Below are positions 49,557-58,835 of a DNA stretch of 64,000 bases, piece after piece (within the stretch, counting starts at the first letter, position 1; every line of letters starts with the position of its first letter). The translations under genes were made by a program, and so were the position numbers. The stretch is from positions 1-64,000 of the forward strand of contig NZ_SRLB01000003.1 of the NCBI RefSeq assembly GCF_004745635.1. Reading direction: 5' to 3'. The notes beneath the pieces are model-generated. The model saw only the letters and a program-made list of their open reading frames with translations. It had not been told where the DNA came from and did not search any database. Source of the DNA: Methylobacterium nonmethylotrophicum (GTDB taxonomy: Bacteria; Pseudomonadota; Alphaproteobacteria; Rhizobiales; Beijerinckiaceae).

Positions 49557-49760
49557 CCCCTCTCCCGTGTGGGAGAGGGGTTAGGGGTGAGGGTGGCGCG
49601 GTCCTGAGTCAAACTCCAAGCGCAGTGCTGGCAGCGTGTCGGCCAGTGCTTTATCTGGAAGCGTGTCACCCTCACGCGGGCCGCAAACCCGTGCGGGATC
49701 TTCGATCCCCTACCCCTCTCGCACAGCGTGGAGCGATACCGGGCAAGCCCGGCATCGCCC
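49557..49760. repeat. Intergenic palindromic repeats downstream of pdeM
   Basis: CCCCTCTCCC / GGGAGAGGGG with a GTGT loop (49557-49580), and a related block near 49710-49770 (ACCCCTCTCGC ... GGAGAGGGG). Typical dispersed intergenic repeats of these genomes; may also end the two convergent transcripts. Confidence 0.6.
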
Positions 49761-49809
49761 GGAGAGGGGATCCCGCGATTCAACTTGAGCGCGGGTTGTC
49801 GGAGAACCA

Positions 49810-50247
49810 CTAGGTAGATCCCCAAACCCCCGCCGCCAGCAGCGCCAGCCCGGCCACCCCCGACAAAGCCAGCCGCAGGCGCCCGAGCCAGGCCGGCACC
49901 AGCCCGCGCCGGGGCAGGTCCTGGTCGACGAGGCCCCAGGCCAGCACCAGGGCGCCGAGCGCCCGCAGGTCCCACGGGGCCGGGGCGAAGAGGGCCGCCC
50001 AGGCCAGCAGAGAGGGAGCGACCGAGACGGCGTAGTCGACGCCGCGCCCCTCCGGCGAGGCCGCGGCCGCCCCCCAGCGCAGGCCGCCGAGGAACGACGC
50101 GATGACGGCGCCGTAGGCCGCGAGCATCGGGCGCGGCGCGAGGCCGAGGAGCGGTTGGCCCAGGATCACCAGGGCGCTCAGGCCCAGGAAGGGAATCAGG
50201 CCCGCGGCCCCGAGGATCAGGGCGGCGGGGGGCGCGGCGCGGTGCAT
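49810..50247 (-). CDS. DUF3429 family membrane protein
   Basis: 145 residues, four membrane segments: AALILGAAGLIPFLGLSALV, MLAAYGAVIASFLGGLRWGA, SVAPSLLAWAALFAPAPWDL, ALSGVAGLALLAAGVWG. The SFLGGLRWG motif is the DUF3429 mark (PF11911). Starts directly after the stop of the TIGR02186 gene, so it is the last gene of a three-gene operon. Role unknown. Confidence 0.82.
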   Translation of the reverse strand: MHRAAPPAALILGAAGLIPFLGLSALVILGQPLLGLAPRPMLAAYGAVIASFLGGLRWGAAAASPEGRGVDYAVSVAPSLLAWAALFAPAPWDLRALGALVLAWGLVDQDLPRRGLVPAWLGRLRLALSGVAGLALLAAGVWGST

Positions 50248-51045
50248 TCAGTCTCTCCGGAAGATCACGCTGGCGAGCCAGCCGGAGATGAGCGCGAGCG
50301 CGCCGGCGGCAAGCCCGTAAGCGAGCGACCAGTCGCGGGCGAAGGTCGCGATCCCCTGCTCGACGCCCGACTTGACGAGGTCGAAGCGCGCCTCCTGGCG
50401 CGCCAGCGGCACGCCGCCGGCGAGCAGCACCACCTCGACGTCGTAGGCGCCGACCGGGGCCGTGGCGGGGATCGGGGTGGCGCCGCGGAAGACCGACGAT
50501 GACAGGAACCGCACGCCCGCCTCGCTCTCGGTGAACAGGCGCGCGCCCCGGCGCAGGCGCAGCAGCGCCTCGCGGAACGGATCGTCCGGGGTCGGCGCCG
50601 CCAGGGTGAGGTCGGGCGCGGCGACGATCGCCGGGAGGCCGAGGCGCAGGCGCCGGCGCGTCCCCTCGTCCGCCACCTCGGCCAGGGGACGGGAGGAGAG
50701 GACCGCCAGGAAGCTCGGCACCTCGGCGAATTTCTGCTGGCCGCGATTGACCCAGACCGGCCCCAGGGCCTCCTTCTCGCGCACCGTCAGCGACTGGCGC
50801 GGGCCCCGGATCGTCACCACGACGTCGTAGCCGCCGGAGCGCGCCGCCGCCTGGCCGTCGCGCTCGATGGCGCCGAACACCGCGACCGAGGTGCCCGTAT
50901 AGGTCGAGGTGACGGCGAGCCGGCTGAACGACAGGCTCACCACGAGCGCCTCCGGCCGCGCCGGCGCCGCGAGGCAGATCAGCACGGGAGCGGCGAAGGC
51001 GCGCATCAGCGTGGCCAGCCAGGCAAGGGGATGGCGGGGGCGCAT
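50248..51045 (-). CDS. TIGR02186 family membrane protein
   Basis: 265 residues. Signal peptide (LMRAFAAPVLICLAAPARPE), a periplasmic beta-rich region (SRLAVTSTYTGTSVAVFGAI, DVVVTIRGPRQSLTVREKEA, YDVEVVLLAGGVPLARQEAR) and a C-terminal membrane helix (SLAYGLAAGALALISGWLAS). This is the TIGR02186/PF09608 protein that accompanies TauE/SafE exporters in alphaproteobacteria. ATG overlaps the exporter's TGA (ATGA). Probably part of a sulfur-anion export system; mechanism unknown. Confidence 0.83.
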   Translation of the reverse strand: MRPRHPLAWLATLMRAFAAPVLICLAAPARPEALVVSLSFSRLAVTSTYTGTSVAVFGAIERDGQAAARSGGYDVVVTIRGPRQSLTVREKEALGPVWVNRGQQKFAEVPSFLAVLSSRPLAEVADEGTRRRLRLGLPAIVAAPDLTLAAPTPDDPFREALLRLRRGARLFTESEAGVRFLSSSVFRGATPIPATAPVGAYDVEVVLLAGGVPLARQEARFDLVKSGVEQGIATFARDWSLAYGLAAGALALISGWLASVIFRRD

Positions 51046-51968
51046 CAGCGCGCCTCCTGGACCACGATCGAGAACGGCTCCTCGGGGCGCAGGACCAGCT
51101 CGACCGCGAAGCGCAGGCCCACCGCCAGGACCAGGACGGCGAGCAGGAACCGGAAGTACTCCGAGCGCAGGTTGCGCCCGGCCCGCGCCCCGAACTGCGC
51201 CCCGAACACCCCGCCGGCGATCAGGATCACCGCCAGCACGATGTCGACCGCCTGGTTCTGCACCGCGTGCAGCACGAGCGCCACGAAGCTGGTGCAGACG
51301 ATCTGGAACTGCGAGGTCCCCACCACCACGCCGGTCGGCACCCGCATCAGGTAGAGGAGCGCCGGGACCAGGATGAAGCCGCCGCCGATGCCGAGCACCG
51401 CGCCGGCAAAGCCCACGAACAGGGCGAGGCCGAGGATCGGGATCACGCTGGCATAGAGGCGCGAGCGGGGAAACCGCATCCGGAGCGGCCAGGCCAGATA
51501 GGCGGCGTGGTCGCCGCCGAGCCGCGCGGGCCGCGCCTTGCCCCGGTGCCGCGCCCAGAAGCCGCGCAGGCTCTCCGCCAGCATCAGCCCGCCCACCACC
51601 GTGAACAGCGTCACGTACGCGACCGTGATGACGAGATCGAGCTGGCCGGCCCGCCGCATGGCGGCGAAGAACCAGACGCCGAGGCTGGTGCCGACGAAGC
51701 CGCCGAGGACAAGGACGAGGCCGAGCCGCAGGTCGAGGGCGTTGCGGCGCAACGCCGCCAGCACGCTGGTGGCCGAGGAGGCGACGATCGGGGCGGTCTG
51801 GGTCGCGACCGCCACGGCCGGCGGGATCCCCATCACGATCAGGATCGGCGTCATCAGGAAGCCGCCGCCGATGCCGAACAGGCCGGACACGAAGCCGACC
51901 GCCGCGCCGAGCCCGATGAGGACCAGGACGCTCACGGGCATCTCGGCGACGGGGAGGTAGATCTGCAA
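51045..51968 (-). CDS. TauE/SafE family sulfite exporter
   Basis: 307 residues, about eight membrane helices in two repeats, each with the family glycine motif: GFVSGLFGIGGGFLMTPILI and VGFAGAVLGIGGGFILVPAL. Likely exports sulfite, sulfoacetate or a similar organic anion. First gene of the operon with TIGR02186 and DUF3429 proteins. Confidence 0.87.
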   Translation of the reverse strand: MQIYLPVAEMPVSVLVLIGLGAAVGFVSGLFGIGGGFLMTPILIVMGIPPAVAVATQTAPIVASSATSVLAALRRNALDLRLGLVLVLGGFVGTSLGVWFFAAMRRAGQLDLVITVAYVTLFTVVGGLMLAESLRGFWARHRGKARPARLGGDHAAYLAWPLRMRFPRSRLYASVIPILGLALFVGFAGAVLGIGGGFILVPALLYLMRVPTGVVVGTSQFQIVCTSFVALVLHAVQNQAVDIVLAVILIAGGVFGAQFGARAGRNLRSEYFRFLLAVLVLAVGLRFAVELVLRPEEPFSIVVQEAR

Positions 51969-52109
51969 CGAAGGAGCGGTCCGGTGCGGCGCGGCTGTCT
52001 CTAGACCATGTTTTCGCCCCTGGGGAAACCGCCGCGCGACGAACGCGAAAGGGCACGGACCGTCCCCGGTCCGCGCTCCGTCGCCTTGCCGTGCCGTGCC
52101 GGCCGCGAC

Positions 52110-55100
52110 CTACACCTTCCCGGTGCCGCGGCCGGCGCTGAGGGGCGGCGGGGCGCCGATCAGCGTCATGGGACCGGGTGTGGCCGCGGTCTCGACCCGG
52201 GCGGCGGGGGGATCGTTGACCGCCGGGTCGGGCGTCTTCGGCTTCCAGGCCTCGGCCGCGGCCCGGGCCGCCGCCAGGTCCTTCGGGGCCAGCTTGCCCG
52301 CCACCTCGTCGCGCTTGCGGCCGGCATCCTCGTCGCCCTGCGCCGCCGCGGCGGCGAACCAGCCATAGGCCTGGTTCAGGTCCTGGGTGACGCCGAGCCC
52401 GCGGGCGAGCAGCACCGCGAGGTTGTACTGGCTGTCGCGAACGCCGTACTCGGCGGCCTTGCGGAACCAGTTCGCCGCGGAGGCGTAGTCGGGCTTGCCG
52501 CCGACCGCGCCGGACTCGGCCAGCATCACCGCGAGGTTGTGCATCGCCCGGACATGGCCCTGCATCGCGGCGCGGCCGTACCAGAGCCGGGCCTTGTCCT
52601 GATCGCGCACCAGGCCGAGGCCCTTCTCGTACTGGCTGCCGAGGCGGTACTGCGCCGGGGCGTAGCCGGCGCCGGCCAGGCGGTCGAACAGCTTGGCGGC
52701 AAGGGCCGCGTCCCGCGGCAGGCCCCGCCCGTCGACGGTGCGGCTCGCGAGTTCGTAGACCGCGGCGCCGTCGCCCTCGAGGGCCGCCTGGCGCAGGGAC
52801 CCGGCGCCCGACGGGATGCCGGAGAGCTCGTTGCTCAGCGACGCCATGTCGGTCACGCGCGGCGGCGCCGGGCGGGACGCGACGACGGGCTTTCCCGCGT
52901 CGAGCGACCGCTCGCCGGTCTCCGCGCCTTTCGGCGTACCGGGCTCGAAACCTTTCTGGATGCCGGCCTCGGTCCCCTTCGGTATGCCCGGTTCGAAGCC
53001 CTTCTGGGCGGCGGGGTCCGGCTTCGCTGCGGCCGCCTTGACGTCGGGCGTCGCCGGAGCGGGCGCACCCGCCGGGGGCAGCGCTCGCGGGGCGGGAAGC
53101 GCCGCGACAGCCTGGGTGGTGACCGGCTCGACCGGCGCCGTCGCCTCCTGCGAGATCACCGGGACGCCGGTCCGCGGGCCCGAGCCGTGCAAAGCCTGCA
53201 GCGTTCCCAGGGCCAGGACGATCGCCGCGAGGCCGAGGAGCAGCGGCCGGCGCCGGCGCTCGATCCCGGCGCGCAGGCGCTCAACCAGGCTGCCGCGGGC
53301 GTCGCCGCGCGGGTCCGCCGCGGGCGTGGCCTGGCCGGCGCCGGCCGCCTCGGCCGCCGCTGCCTGGGCGGCGCGGCGGGCCGCCGCGATGAAGCTCGCC
53401 TTGATGTCGCCGGCCGGCACCTCCGGGGCCGGGGCGGCCTCGGCCTGGATCCCGCGCGGGCGGACCGCGCCGGGCTCGATCATCTCGTCGGCCGGGCTCG
53501 GCGGGGCGGCGCGCGGCGCCTCGGGCCGGCGGGTCGGGCGCTCGGGCGGCGTGGTGCTCTCGCGGAGGGTCTCGCGCAGGCTCCGGGCCGCGCGGCGCGG
53601 CGCCGCGAGCGCCGGCGGCACGTCCTCGCTCGGCCGCGCCTCGTCCAGGCGGCCCAGGCGGGCGACCAGCTGCTCGAGGGCGGAGTGCACGCCCTCCATC
53701 GTCGCCTGCAGGCGCTTGTCCGCGGCGGCCTGATGCGCCCGCATGTCGGCCAGCACCGCCTGCAGCCCGCCCAGCCCCTCCGTCGAGGCCGCGCTGCGCC
53801 GCTCGGCGCCGAACGAATCGGCGACGCTGCGGGCGGCGCGCTCGGCCGCGGCCTGGATCGGCGCCTCGTCGCGCAGGAGCGCGACCTGGGCCAGGAGGTC
53901 GCCCATGGTGCGCTCGAGCCCGGCCAGCGCCGGGTCGCTGCCGCGGGTGTCGATGCGGCTCGCCAGCGCCAGGACCTGCCGCTCGAGACCGTCGAGGGCC
54001 TCGCCGTTCGCCCCCTGCCCGACCCGGTCGAGCTTGTCGGCGAGGTTGCGCAGCATGCCGTGGATCGACGCGAGGTCGGCGCCCGGGAGGGCGGGCTGGC
54101 GCAGGGCCTCGCCGATCTGCTCCAGCCGCTCCATCACGTCGCCGACGGTGCTCACCGCGGCGACCTGATCGACCTTGGCGGAGAGCGCGTCGATGCGGCC
54201 CAGGATGGCGCCCGACGCATCCGGCCGCTCGCGCCGCTCGGCCCGCAGGTCGTCGAGCTTGCGGTCGAGGTCGGCGATGCCCTGCACCAGGGCCGGCGCC
54301 TCGGCGGACGGGGCCCGGACGCCCTGGCGGATCTCCTCGAGCAGCGGACGCAGCTCGTCCATGACGGCCGGGCTGTTGTCGTACATGCCGGCGCCGAGCC
54401 GGGTCACGGTCTCGGTGAGCGCGTCGACCGAGCGCGCGAGGTTCTGCACCCGGGCCGGCTCCGCCAGCGCCGCGATCTGGCCGCGGATCTCGTCGAGCTC
54501 CCTGAAGAGCTTCGTCACCGCATCGCGGTCGGCGAGCCCGGCCCGGTCGGTGCCGAGGGCGCCGTCGACCTGGCGGGCCAGGCGCTCGACGTCCTGGGCC
54601 ACCCGGGCGTGCACGTTGGTGGCCACGTCCTCGGCCAGACGCCCGACCTGGACCCGCATCAGGTCGATCGGGCCGGCGACGGCGACGAGGTCGGCCGGGT
54701 CGCGCGCCCGCTGCACCTCGTCGGCCAGCGTGCGGACCGCCTGCTCGAGGGTCACGAGGTCGCCGCTGGTGGCGAGACTGCCGATAGACTCGCGCAGGCG
54801 GATGGTTTCGGCCTGGAGCCCGGCGATGGCCGGCGAGAGCGCGTCGACGGCCGCCTCGGGCCCCTCCATCACCCGGGCGAGCTCGCGCCGCAGGCCGTCG
54901 ACGAGGGCATCCTGCTCCCTGTCCTCGCCGTCCTCGAGCTGCTGCTGGCGCTGACGGATCTCCGCCACCGCGGCCGCCAGGCTGCTGCCGGCGTGGCGGG
55001 CGCGACGGCCCGTCGGCCGCGGGGAGGTCTCGGCCGGGCGGCTTGCGGCCAGACGGGTCTCGATACCCTGGATCGCCCTGGCGACGACCTCTTCCGACGC

Positions 55101-55532
55101 GTCGCGGGTCTCGCTGATCCGCTGGTCGATCGCGTCGAGCCGCCGGCCGATCGCCGCCACGGCCTCGATCAGCCGAGCGTCGCCCGCGGGGTCCACACGC
55201 GCCGGCGCAGGCTCGGCGCGCGTCGGCGCGGGCTCGGGGGCGTCCGGCCGGCCCTGGCGGGCCCGCGGAGCCCTGGGGGCGTCGTGCTGCCAGCCACGGT
55301 CGGCCCGGCGTCCGTCCGCGGCATCGGGGGCAGGAAAGCCTTCGTGACGCCCGCGGCGCGAGAGTGCGGCGGCGCGGCGGGATTGCTGGCGGACCCCAGC
55401 GCGCGCGGATCCCTCGCTGATCGCCTCGGCGAGCCATTCATCCACCGAGAGGCCGGCACGACGCGCCGCCTCCCGGGCGGCGTCGCGCAGCTCCGGATCG
55501 AAGGCTTCGAGTGAGGGAGCGGTCCGTCTCAT
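52110..55532 (-). CDS. PodJ-like polar-localisation protein with Sel1 repeats
   Basis: 1140 residues. An N-terminal DNA/ribbon-like start (DPELRDAAREAARRAGLSVD-EWLAEAI), a long coiled-coil region (about 110-650, rich in LxxxIxxLA heptads), one membrane helix (RRRPLLLGLAAIVLALGTLQ, near 760), a Pro/Ala linker with four alternating QKGFEPG / PKGTEAG-type blocks, then four Sel1-type repeats (AAVYELASRTVDGRGLPRDA ... GWFAAAAAQGDEDAGRKRDE). The layout matches alphaproteobacterial polar organisers such as PodJ: cytoplasmic coiled coil, periplasmic Sel1 domain. Role inferred from architecture. Confidence 0.8.
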   Translation of the reverse strand: MRRTAPSLEAFDPELRDAAREAARRAGLSVDEWLAEAISEGSARAGVRQQSRRAAALSRRGRHEGFPAPDAADGRRADRGWQHDAPRAPRARQGRPDAPEPAPTRAEPAPARVDPAGDARLIEAVAAIGRRLDAIDQRISETRDASEEVVARAIQGIETRLAASRPAETSPRPTGRRARHAGSSLAAAVAEIRQRQQQLEDGEDREQDALVDGLRRELARVMEGPEAAVDALSPAIAGLQAETIRLRESIGSLATSGDLVTLEQAVRTLADEVQRARDPADLVAVAGPIDLMRVQVGRLAEDVATNVHARVAQDVERLARQVDGALGTDRAGLADRDAVTKLFRELDEIRGQIAALAEPARVQNLARSVDALTETVTRLGAGMYDNSPAVMDELRPLLEEIRQGVRAPSAEAPALVQGIADLDRKLDDLRAERRERPDASGAILGRIDALSAKVDQVAAVSTVGDVMERLEQIGEALRQPALPGADLASIHGMLRNLADKLDRVGQGANGEALDGLERQVLALASRIDTRGSDPALAGLERTMGDLLAQVALLRDEAPIQAAAERAARSVADSFGAERRSAASTEGLGGLQAVLADMRAHQAAADKRLQATMEGVHSALEQLVARLGRLDEARPSEDVPPALAAPRRAARSLRETLRESTTPPERPTRRPEAPRAAPPSPADEMIEPGAVRPRGIQAEAAPAPEVPAGDIKASFIAAARRAAQAAAAEAAGAGQATPAADPRGDARGSLVERLRAGIERRRRPLLLGLAAIVLALGTLQALHGSGPRTGVPVISQEATAPVEPVTTQAVAALPAPRALPPAGAPAPATPDVKAAAAKPDPAAQKGFEPGIPKGTEAGIQKGFEPGTPKGAETGERSLDAGKPVVASRPAPPRVTDMASLSNELSGIPSGAGSLRQAALEGDGAAVYELASRTVDGRGLPRDAALAAKLFDRLAGAGYAPAQYRLGSQYEKGLGLVRDQDKARLWYGRAAMQGHVRAMHNLAVMLAESGAVGGKPDYASAANWFRKAAEYGVRDSQYNLAVLLARGLGVTQDLNQAYGWFAAAAAQGDEDAGRKRDEVAGKLAPKDLAAARAAAEAWKPKTPDPAVNDPPAARVETAATPGPMTLIGAPPPLSAGRGTGKV

Positions 55533-56025
55533 AGCGGGCTCTGCGCAAGGGGCCGAAGGATCTCTCGGACAGGCGCCGGTCGACTGAACGGTGGAAACCC
55601 CGCGCCCTGCTCGATCCTGAAGATTCGGTCAGCGGCCGCCGCCTGGAAGGTTCCTGGCGGCACTTTCGATTGGCACAGTAAACAAGTGGTTAAGTCGTCT
55701 CGGTGCGCCGTCCGCCCGGGCCGATTGGCTCGCGATCGTTGCGCGGGCAACTTGATAATGGACAATTTATGCTCACAACCTAAGAGTGAGCGAACGCACG
55801 CCGAGCGGGCGTTTCGCGCCCTCTTTCGCGGCGATACACGGCGTAACGGTAATGAGATTTTCATCGCAACCGATTGACACAATGACGCTTTTACCGTAAG
55901 TAACACACGCTGGAGTTGACGTTACCTTTCCCTTAGGTAGGTCGTTTGACCTTCTTTGTGTCACACGGCGTCCGGCGGGCGTTGCTGGATCGAGCAGTGG
56001 TGCGTGGTTCAACGGGGGAAACGGC
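55533..56025. promoter_or_regulatory. Divergent control region of podJ-like and MerR genes
   Basis: 493 bases of lower GC. TTGACA at 55874-55879 matches the -35 consensus but the hexamer 17 bases on (TAAGTA) is a poor -10. Nearby are TTACCGTAA (palindrome, 55891-55899) and GTAACGGTAA (55842-55851, its near complement), plus GACGTTACC near 55920, which could be half-sites of one operator, possibly for the MerR protein encoded at 56026. Not proven. Confidence 0.35.
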
Positions 56026-56487
56026 ATGGCTTATGATCGGCAGACCGACAGCAGCAGGGGGGCGTCAGGCCGCACCGGCGGCTCCGCTTCGCGCACTGGC
56101 CGCCCCGCCGGCCGCTCGACCGCACCCGCGACGCTGACCATCGGCGATCTGGCCGAAGAGTTCGGGGTGACGCTGAGGGCCCTGCGGTTCTACGAGGCGA
56201 AGGGGCTCCTGCATCCCCAGCGCCGCGGCACGACCCGCCTCTATACCGAGGAGGACCGCTCGCGTCTCGCCACCATCCTGCGCGGGAAGGAACTCGGGTT
56301 CACCCTGCGGGAGATCGCCGCGATGGTCGACGGCGACGAACTCGCCGAAGCCGGCACCGGCGCGACCCTCGCCCTGTCCCCGGCCCAGGTCGCCGAGCAG
56401 ATCACCCATCTGGAGAACCAGAAGGCGGAGATCGAGCGGGCGCTCGAGGCCCTGCGGGGTTACGGCAAGGCCGTGGCGAGCGCCTGA
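56026..56487 (+). CDS. MerR family regulator of the beta-oxidation cluster
   Basis: 153 residues. A disordered Ser/Gly/Arg N-terminal tail, then the MerR winged helix: LTIGDLAEEFGVTLRALRFY, EAKGLLHPQRRGTTRLYTEE, followed by a dimerising helix (PAQVAEQITHLENQKAEIER). No effector-binding domain or metal cysteines, as in the short MerR proteins placed before fatty- or branched-acid degradation genes. ATG preceded by GGGGGAA. Probably represses or activates the downstream fad genes in response to acyl-CoA; inference from context. Confidence 0.85.
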   Translation: MAYDRQTDSSRGASGRTGGSASRTGRPAGRSTAPATLTIGDLAEEFGVTLRALRFYEAKGLLHPQRRGTTRLYTEEDRSRLATILRGKELGFTLREIAAMVDGDELAEAGTGATLALSPAQVAEQITHLENQKAEIERALEALRGYGKAVASA

Positions 56488-56684
56488 GGCGCCAAGCTTT
56501 CCGAACGGCGCCCTGCGGGGGCGGGCGCCGTTCGGACCATCCTCCACCGCCACATCACCCGTGAGGTCCGGCGTCGCATCGGCACCCTCTTGCCGCCCTG
56601 CACCCAGATAGTTTACATATGAACTATCTCGACGCGGTGAAGTCCGCGGACGGGCCTGGGATGGATCGTGGGAGCGGGGGAAAC

Positions 56685-58478
56685 ATGCCGAGCTACAAGG
56701 CGCCGGTGGAGGACGTGCTGTTCCTCCTCAACGACGTGTTCGGGATCGCGCGCTACAGCAACCTGCCCGGCTTCGCCGAGGCGACGCCCGACGTGGTCGA
56801 GGCCGTGGTGACCGAGGGCGCGAAGCTCTGCGAGGAAGTGCTGGCGCCCCTGAACCGCGTCGGCGATCTCGAGGGCTGCACCCGCCACCCGGACGGCAGC
56901 GTGACGACGCCGAAGGGCTTCAAGGCCGGCTACGACGCCTATGCGGGCGGCGGCTGGATGGGCCTGTCGATGCCGGAGGAGTATGGCGGCCAGGGCCTGC
57001 CCCACACCCTCAACAGCGTGATGCAGGAATTCGTCTCCGGCGCCAACATCGCGCTCGGCATGTATCCGGGCCTGACGCAGGGCGCGATGGCCGCCCTGCT
57101 GGTGCACGGCTCCGAGGAGCAGAAGCGCACCTACCTGCCGAAGATGGTCGAGGGCACCTGGACCGGCACGATGAACCTGACCGAGCCGCATTGCGGCACG
57201 GATCTCGGCCTCCTGAAGACCAAGGCGGTGCCGAACGGCGACGGCTCCTACGCGCTCACCGGCACCAAGATCTTCATCTCGGCCGGCGAGCACGACCTGT
57301 CGGAGAACATCGTCCACCTGGTGCTGGCCCGGATCGAGGGGGCGCCCGCCGGCACCAAGGGCATCTCGCTCTTCGTGGTGCCGAAGTTCCTGGTCGGGCC
57401 GGACGGCAGCTTGGGCGCCCGCAACGGGGTGTCGTGCGGCGCCATCGAGCACAAGATGGGCATCCACGGCAACGCCACCTGCGTGATGAACTACGACGGC
57501 GCCACCGGCTGGCTCGTCGGCGAGGCCAATCGCGGCCTCAACGCGATGTTCGTGATGATGAACGAGGCCCGGCTCGCGGTCGGCATCCAGGGCCTCGGCC
57601 AGTCCGAGGTCGCCTACCAGAACGCCGTGGCGTACGCCCGCGACCGGCTCCAGGGCCGGGCGCTCACCGGCACCAAGGCGCCCGAGAAGCCGGCCGACCC
57701 GATCATCGTCCACCCGGACGTGCGCCGGACGCTGCTCACCATCCGCGCCTTCAACGAGGCCGCCCGGGCGCTGGTGATCTGGACCGCGCTCCAGGCCGAC
57801 ATCGCCCACCGCTCCGAGGACCCGGCCGCCCGCCAGGCGGCGGAGGACCACATGGGCCTGCTCACCCCGGTGGTGAAGGGCGTGCTGACCGACCGCGGCT
57901 TCGCCAACGCGGTCGACGCCCAGCAGATGTTCGGCGGCCACGGCTACATCGAGGAATGGGGGATGTCGCAGTTCGTGCGCGACGCCCGCATCGCCCAGAT
58001 CTACGAGGGCGCCAACGGCATCCAGGCCATGGACCTCGTCGGCCGCAAGCTGCCGCGCGACGGCGGCCGGGCGATGATGCGCTTCCTCGCCGAGGTCGAG
58101 GGCTTCTGCAAGGAGAATGCCGGAGACGAGAACCTGAAGGTCTTCTGCGCGCCGCTGACGAAGAGCCTCGGCCACCTGCAGCAGGCCACCATGTGGCTGA
58201 TGCAGAACGCCATGGCGAAGCCCAACAATGCGGGCGCGGCGGCGACCGACTACATGCACCTGATGGGCCTCGTCGCCATGGGCTACATGTGGGGCCGGAT
58301 CGCCAAGGCGGTGGCCGAGAAGAAGCAATCGGGCGAGGGCATCGCCGAGCGCCTCGACGCCCGCCTCGCCACGGGCCGGTTCTACGTCGAGCGCGTGCTG
58401 CCGGAGACCGGCACCCGGCTTGCCCGGATCTCGGCCGGGTCCGACGCCGTCATGGCGGTGCCGGCGGAGCTGTTCTAG
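56685..58478 (+). CDS. Acyl-CoA dehydrogenase
   Basis: 597 residues from ATG 56685 (GGAGCGGGGGAA upstream; an in-frame ATG at 56619 is less likely). Large FadE-type with a C-terminal extension. Marks: PEEYGGQGLPHTLNSVMQEF, MNLTEPHCGTDLGLLKTKAV (flavin/acyl site), CVMNYDGATGWLVGEANRGL, QMFGGHGYIEEWGMSQFVRD and RIAQIYEGANGIQAMDLVGR (catalytic Glu in YEGANG). Oxidises acyl-CoA to trans-2-enoyl-CoA. Next enzymes of the spiral are encoded downstream. Confidence 0.92.
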   Translation: MPSYKAPVEDVLFLLNDVFGIARYSNLPGFAEATPDVVEAVVTEGAKLCEEVLAPLNRVGDLEGCTRHPDGSVTTPKGFKAGYDAYAGGGWMGLSMPEEYGGQGLPHTLNSVMQEFVSGANIALGMYPGLTQGAMAALLVHGSEEQKRTYLPKMVEGTWTGTMNLTEPHCGTDLGLLKTKAVPNGDGSYALTGTKIFISAGEHDLSENIVHLVLARIEGAPAGTKGISLFVVPKFLVGPDGSLGARNGVSCGAIEHKMGIHGNATCVMNYDGATGWLVGEANRGLNAMFVMMNEARLAVGIQGLGQSEVAYQNAVAYARDRLQGRALTGTKAPEKPADPIIVHPDVRRTLLTIRAFNEAARALVIWTALQADIAHRSEDPAARQAAEDHMGLLTPVVKGVLTDRGFANAVDAQQMFGGHGYIEEWGMSQFVRDARIAQIYEGANGIQAMDLVGRKLPRDGGRAMMRFLAEVEGFCKENAGDENLKVFCAPLTKSLGHLQQATMWLMQNAMAKPNNAGAAATDYMHLMGLVAMGYMWGRIAKAVAEKKQSGEGIAERLDARLATGRFYVERVLPETGTRLARISAGSDAVMAVPAELF

Positions 58479-58511
58479 GCTCGGAGCCTTACCGTCGAGG
58501 AGCCCGCCGCG

Positions 58512-58766
58512 ATGGCCGAACCCGAGAACGTGGTCCTCGAACACCTCCGCGCCATCCGCGGCTCGATCGAGCCGCTTGAGCGCAGGGTCGGCCAACCGGA
58601 AGCCAGGGTCGAGAGCAAGTTCGAGCAGGTCGAGGAGCGCCGCGACGGGATCGGCACCCGCATGACCGGTCTGACCCACGCGGTCATGGCCGGCTTCGGG
58701 GCCCTCGTCCACCGCCCCGACGACCACGAGCGCCGCATCGCCCGCATCGAAGTGGAGCGCGCCTGA
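58512..58766 (+). CDS. Small coiled-coil protein
   Basis: 84 residues: MAEPENVVLEHLRAIRGSIE, PLERRVGQPEARVESKFEQV, EERRDGIGTRMTGLTHAVMA, closing DDHERRIARIEVERA. The MAEPEN.VLEHLRAIR opening with heptad repeats is a recurrent small protein of Rhizobiales. Between fadE and the thiolase on the same strand, gaps of 33 and 69 bases. Function unknown. Confidence 0.6.
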   Translation: MAEPENVVLEHLRAIRGSIEPLERRVGQPEARVESKFEQVEERRDGIGTRMTGLTHAVMAGFGALVHRPDDHERRIARIEVERA

Positions 58767-58835
58767 CCGGCGCGCTCCCCCCTCACCGGCACCCCGCCCC
58801 GGGGCCGCCGCACGATATTCCCGGGAAGACGCCCC

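Noticed and set aside
52008..55514. 1168-codon plus-strand open frame
   Set aside because: Complement of the PodJ-like gene; low-complexity Arg/Gly/Ala-rich translation without any domain.
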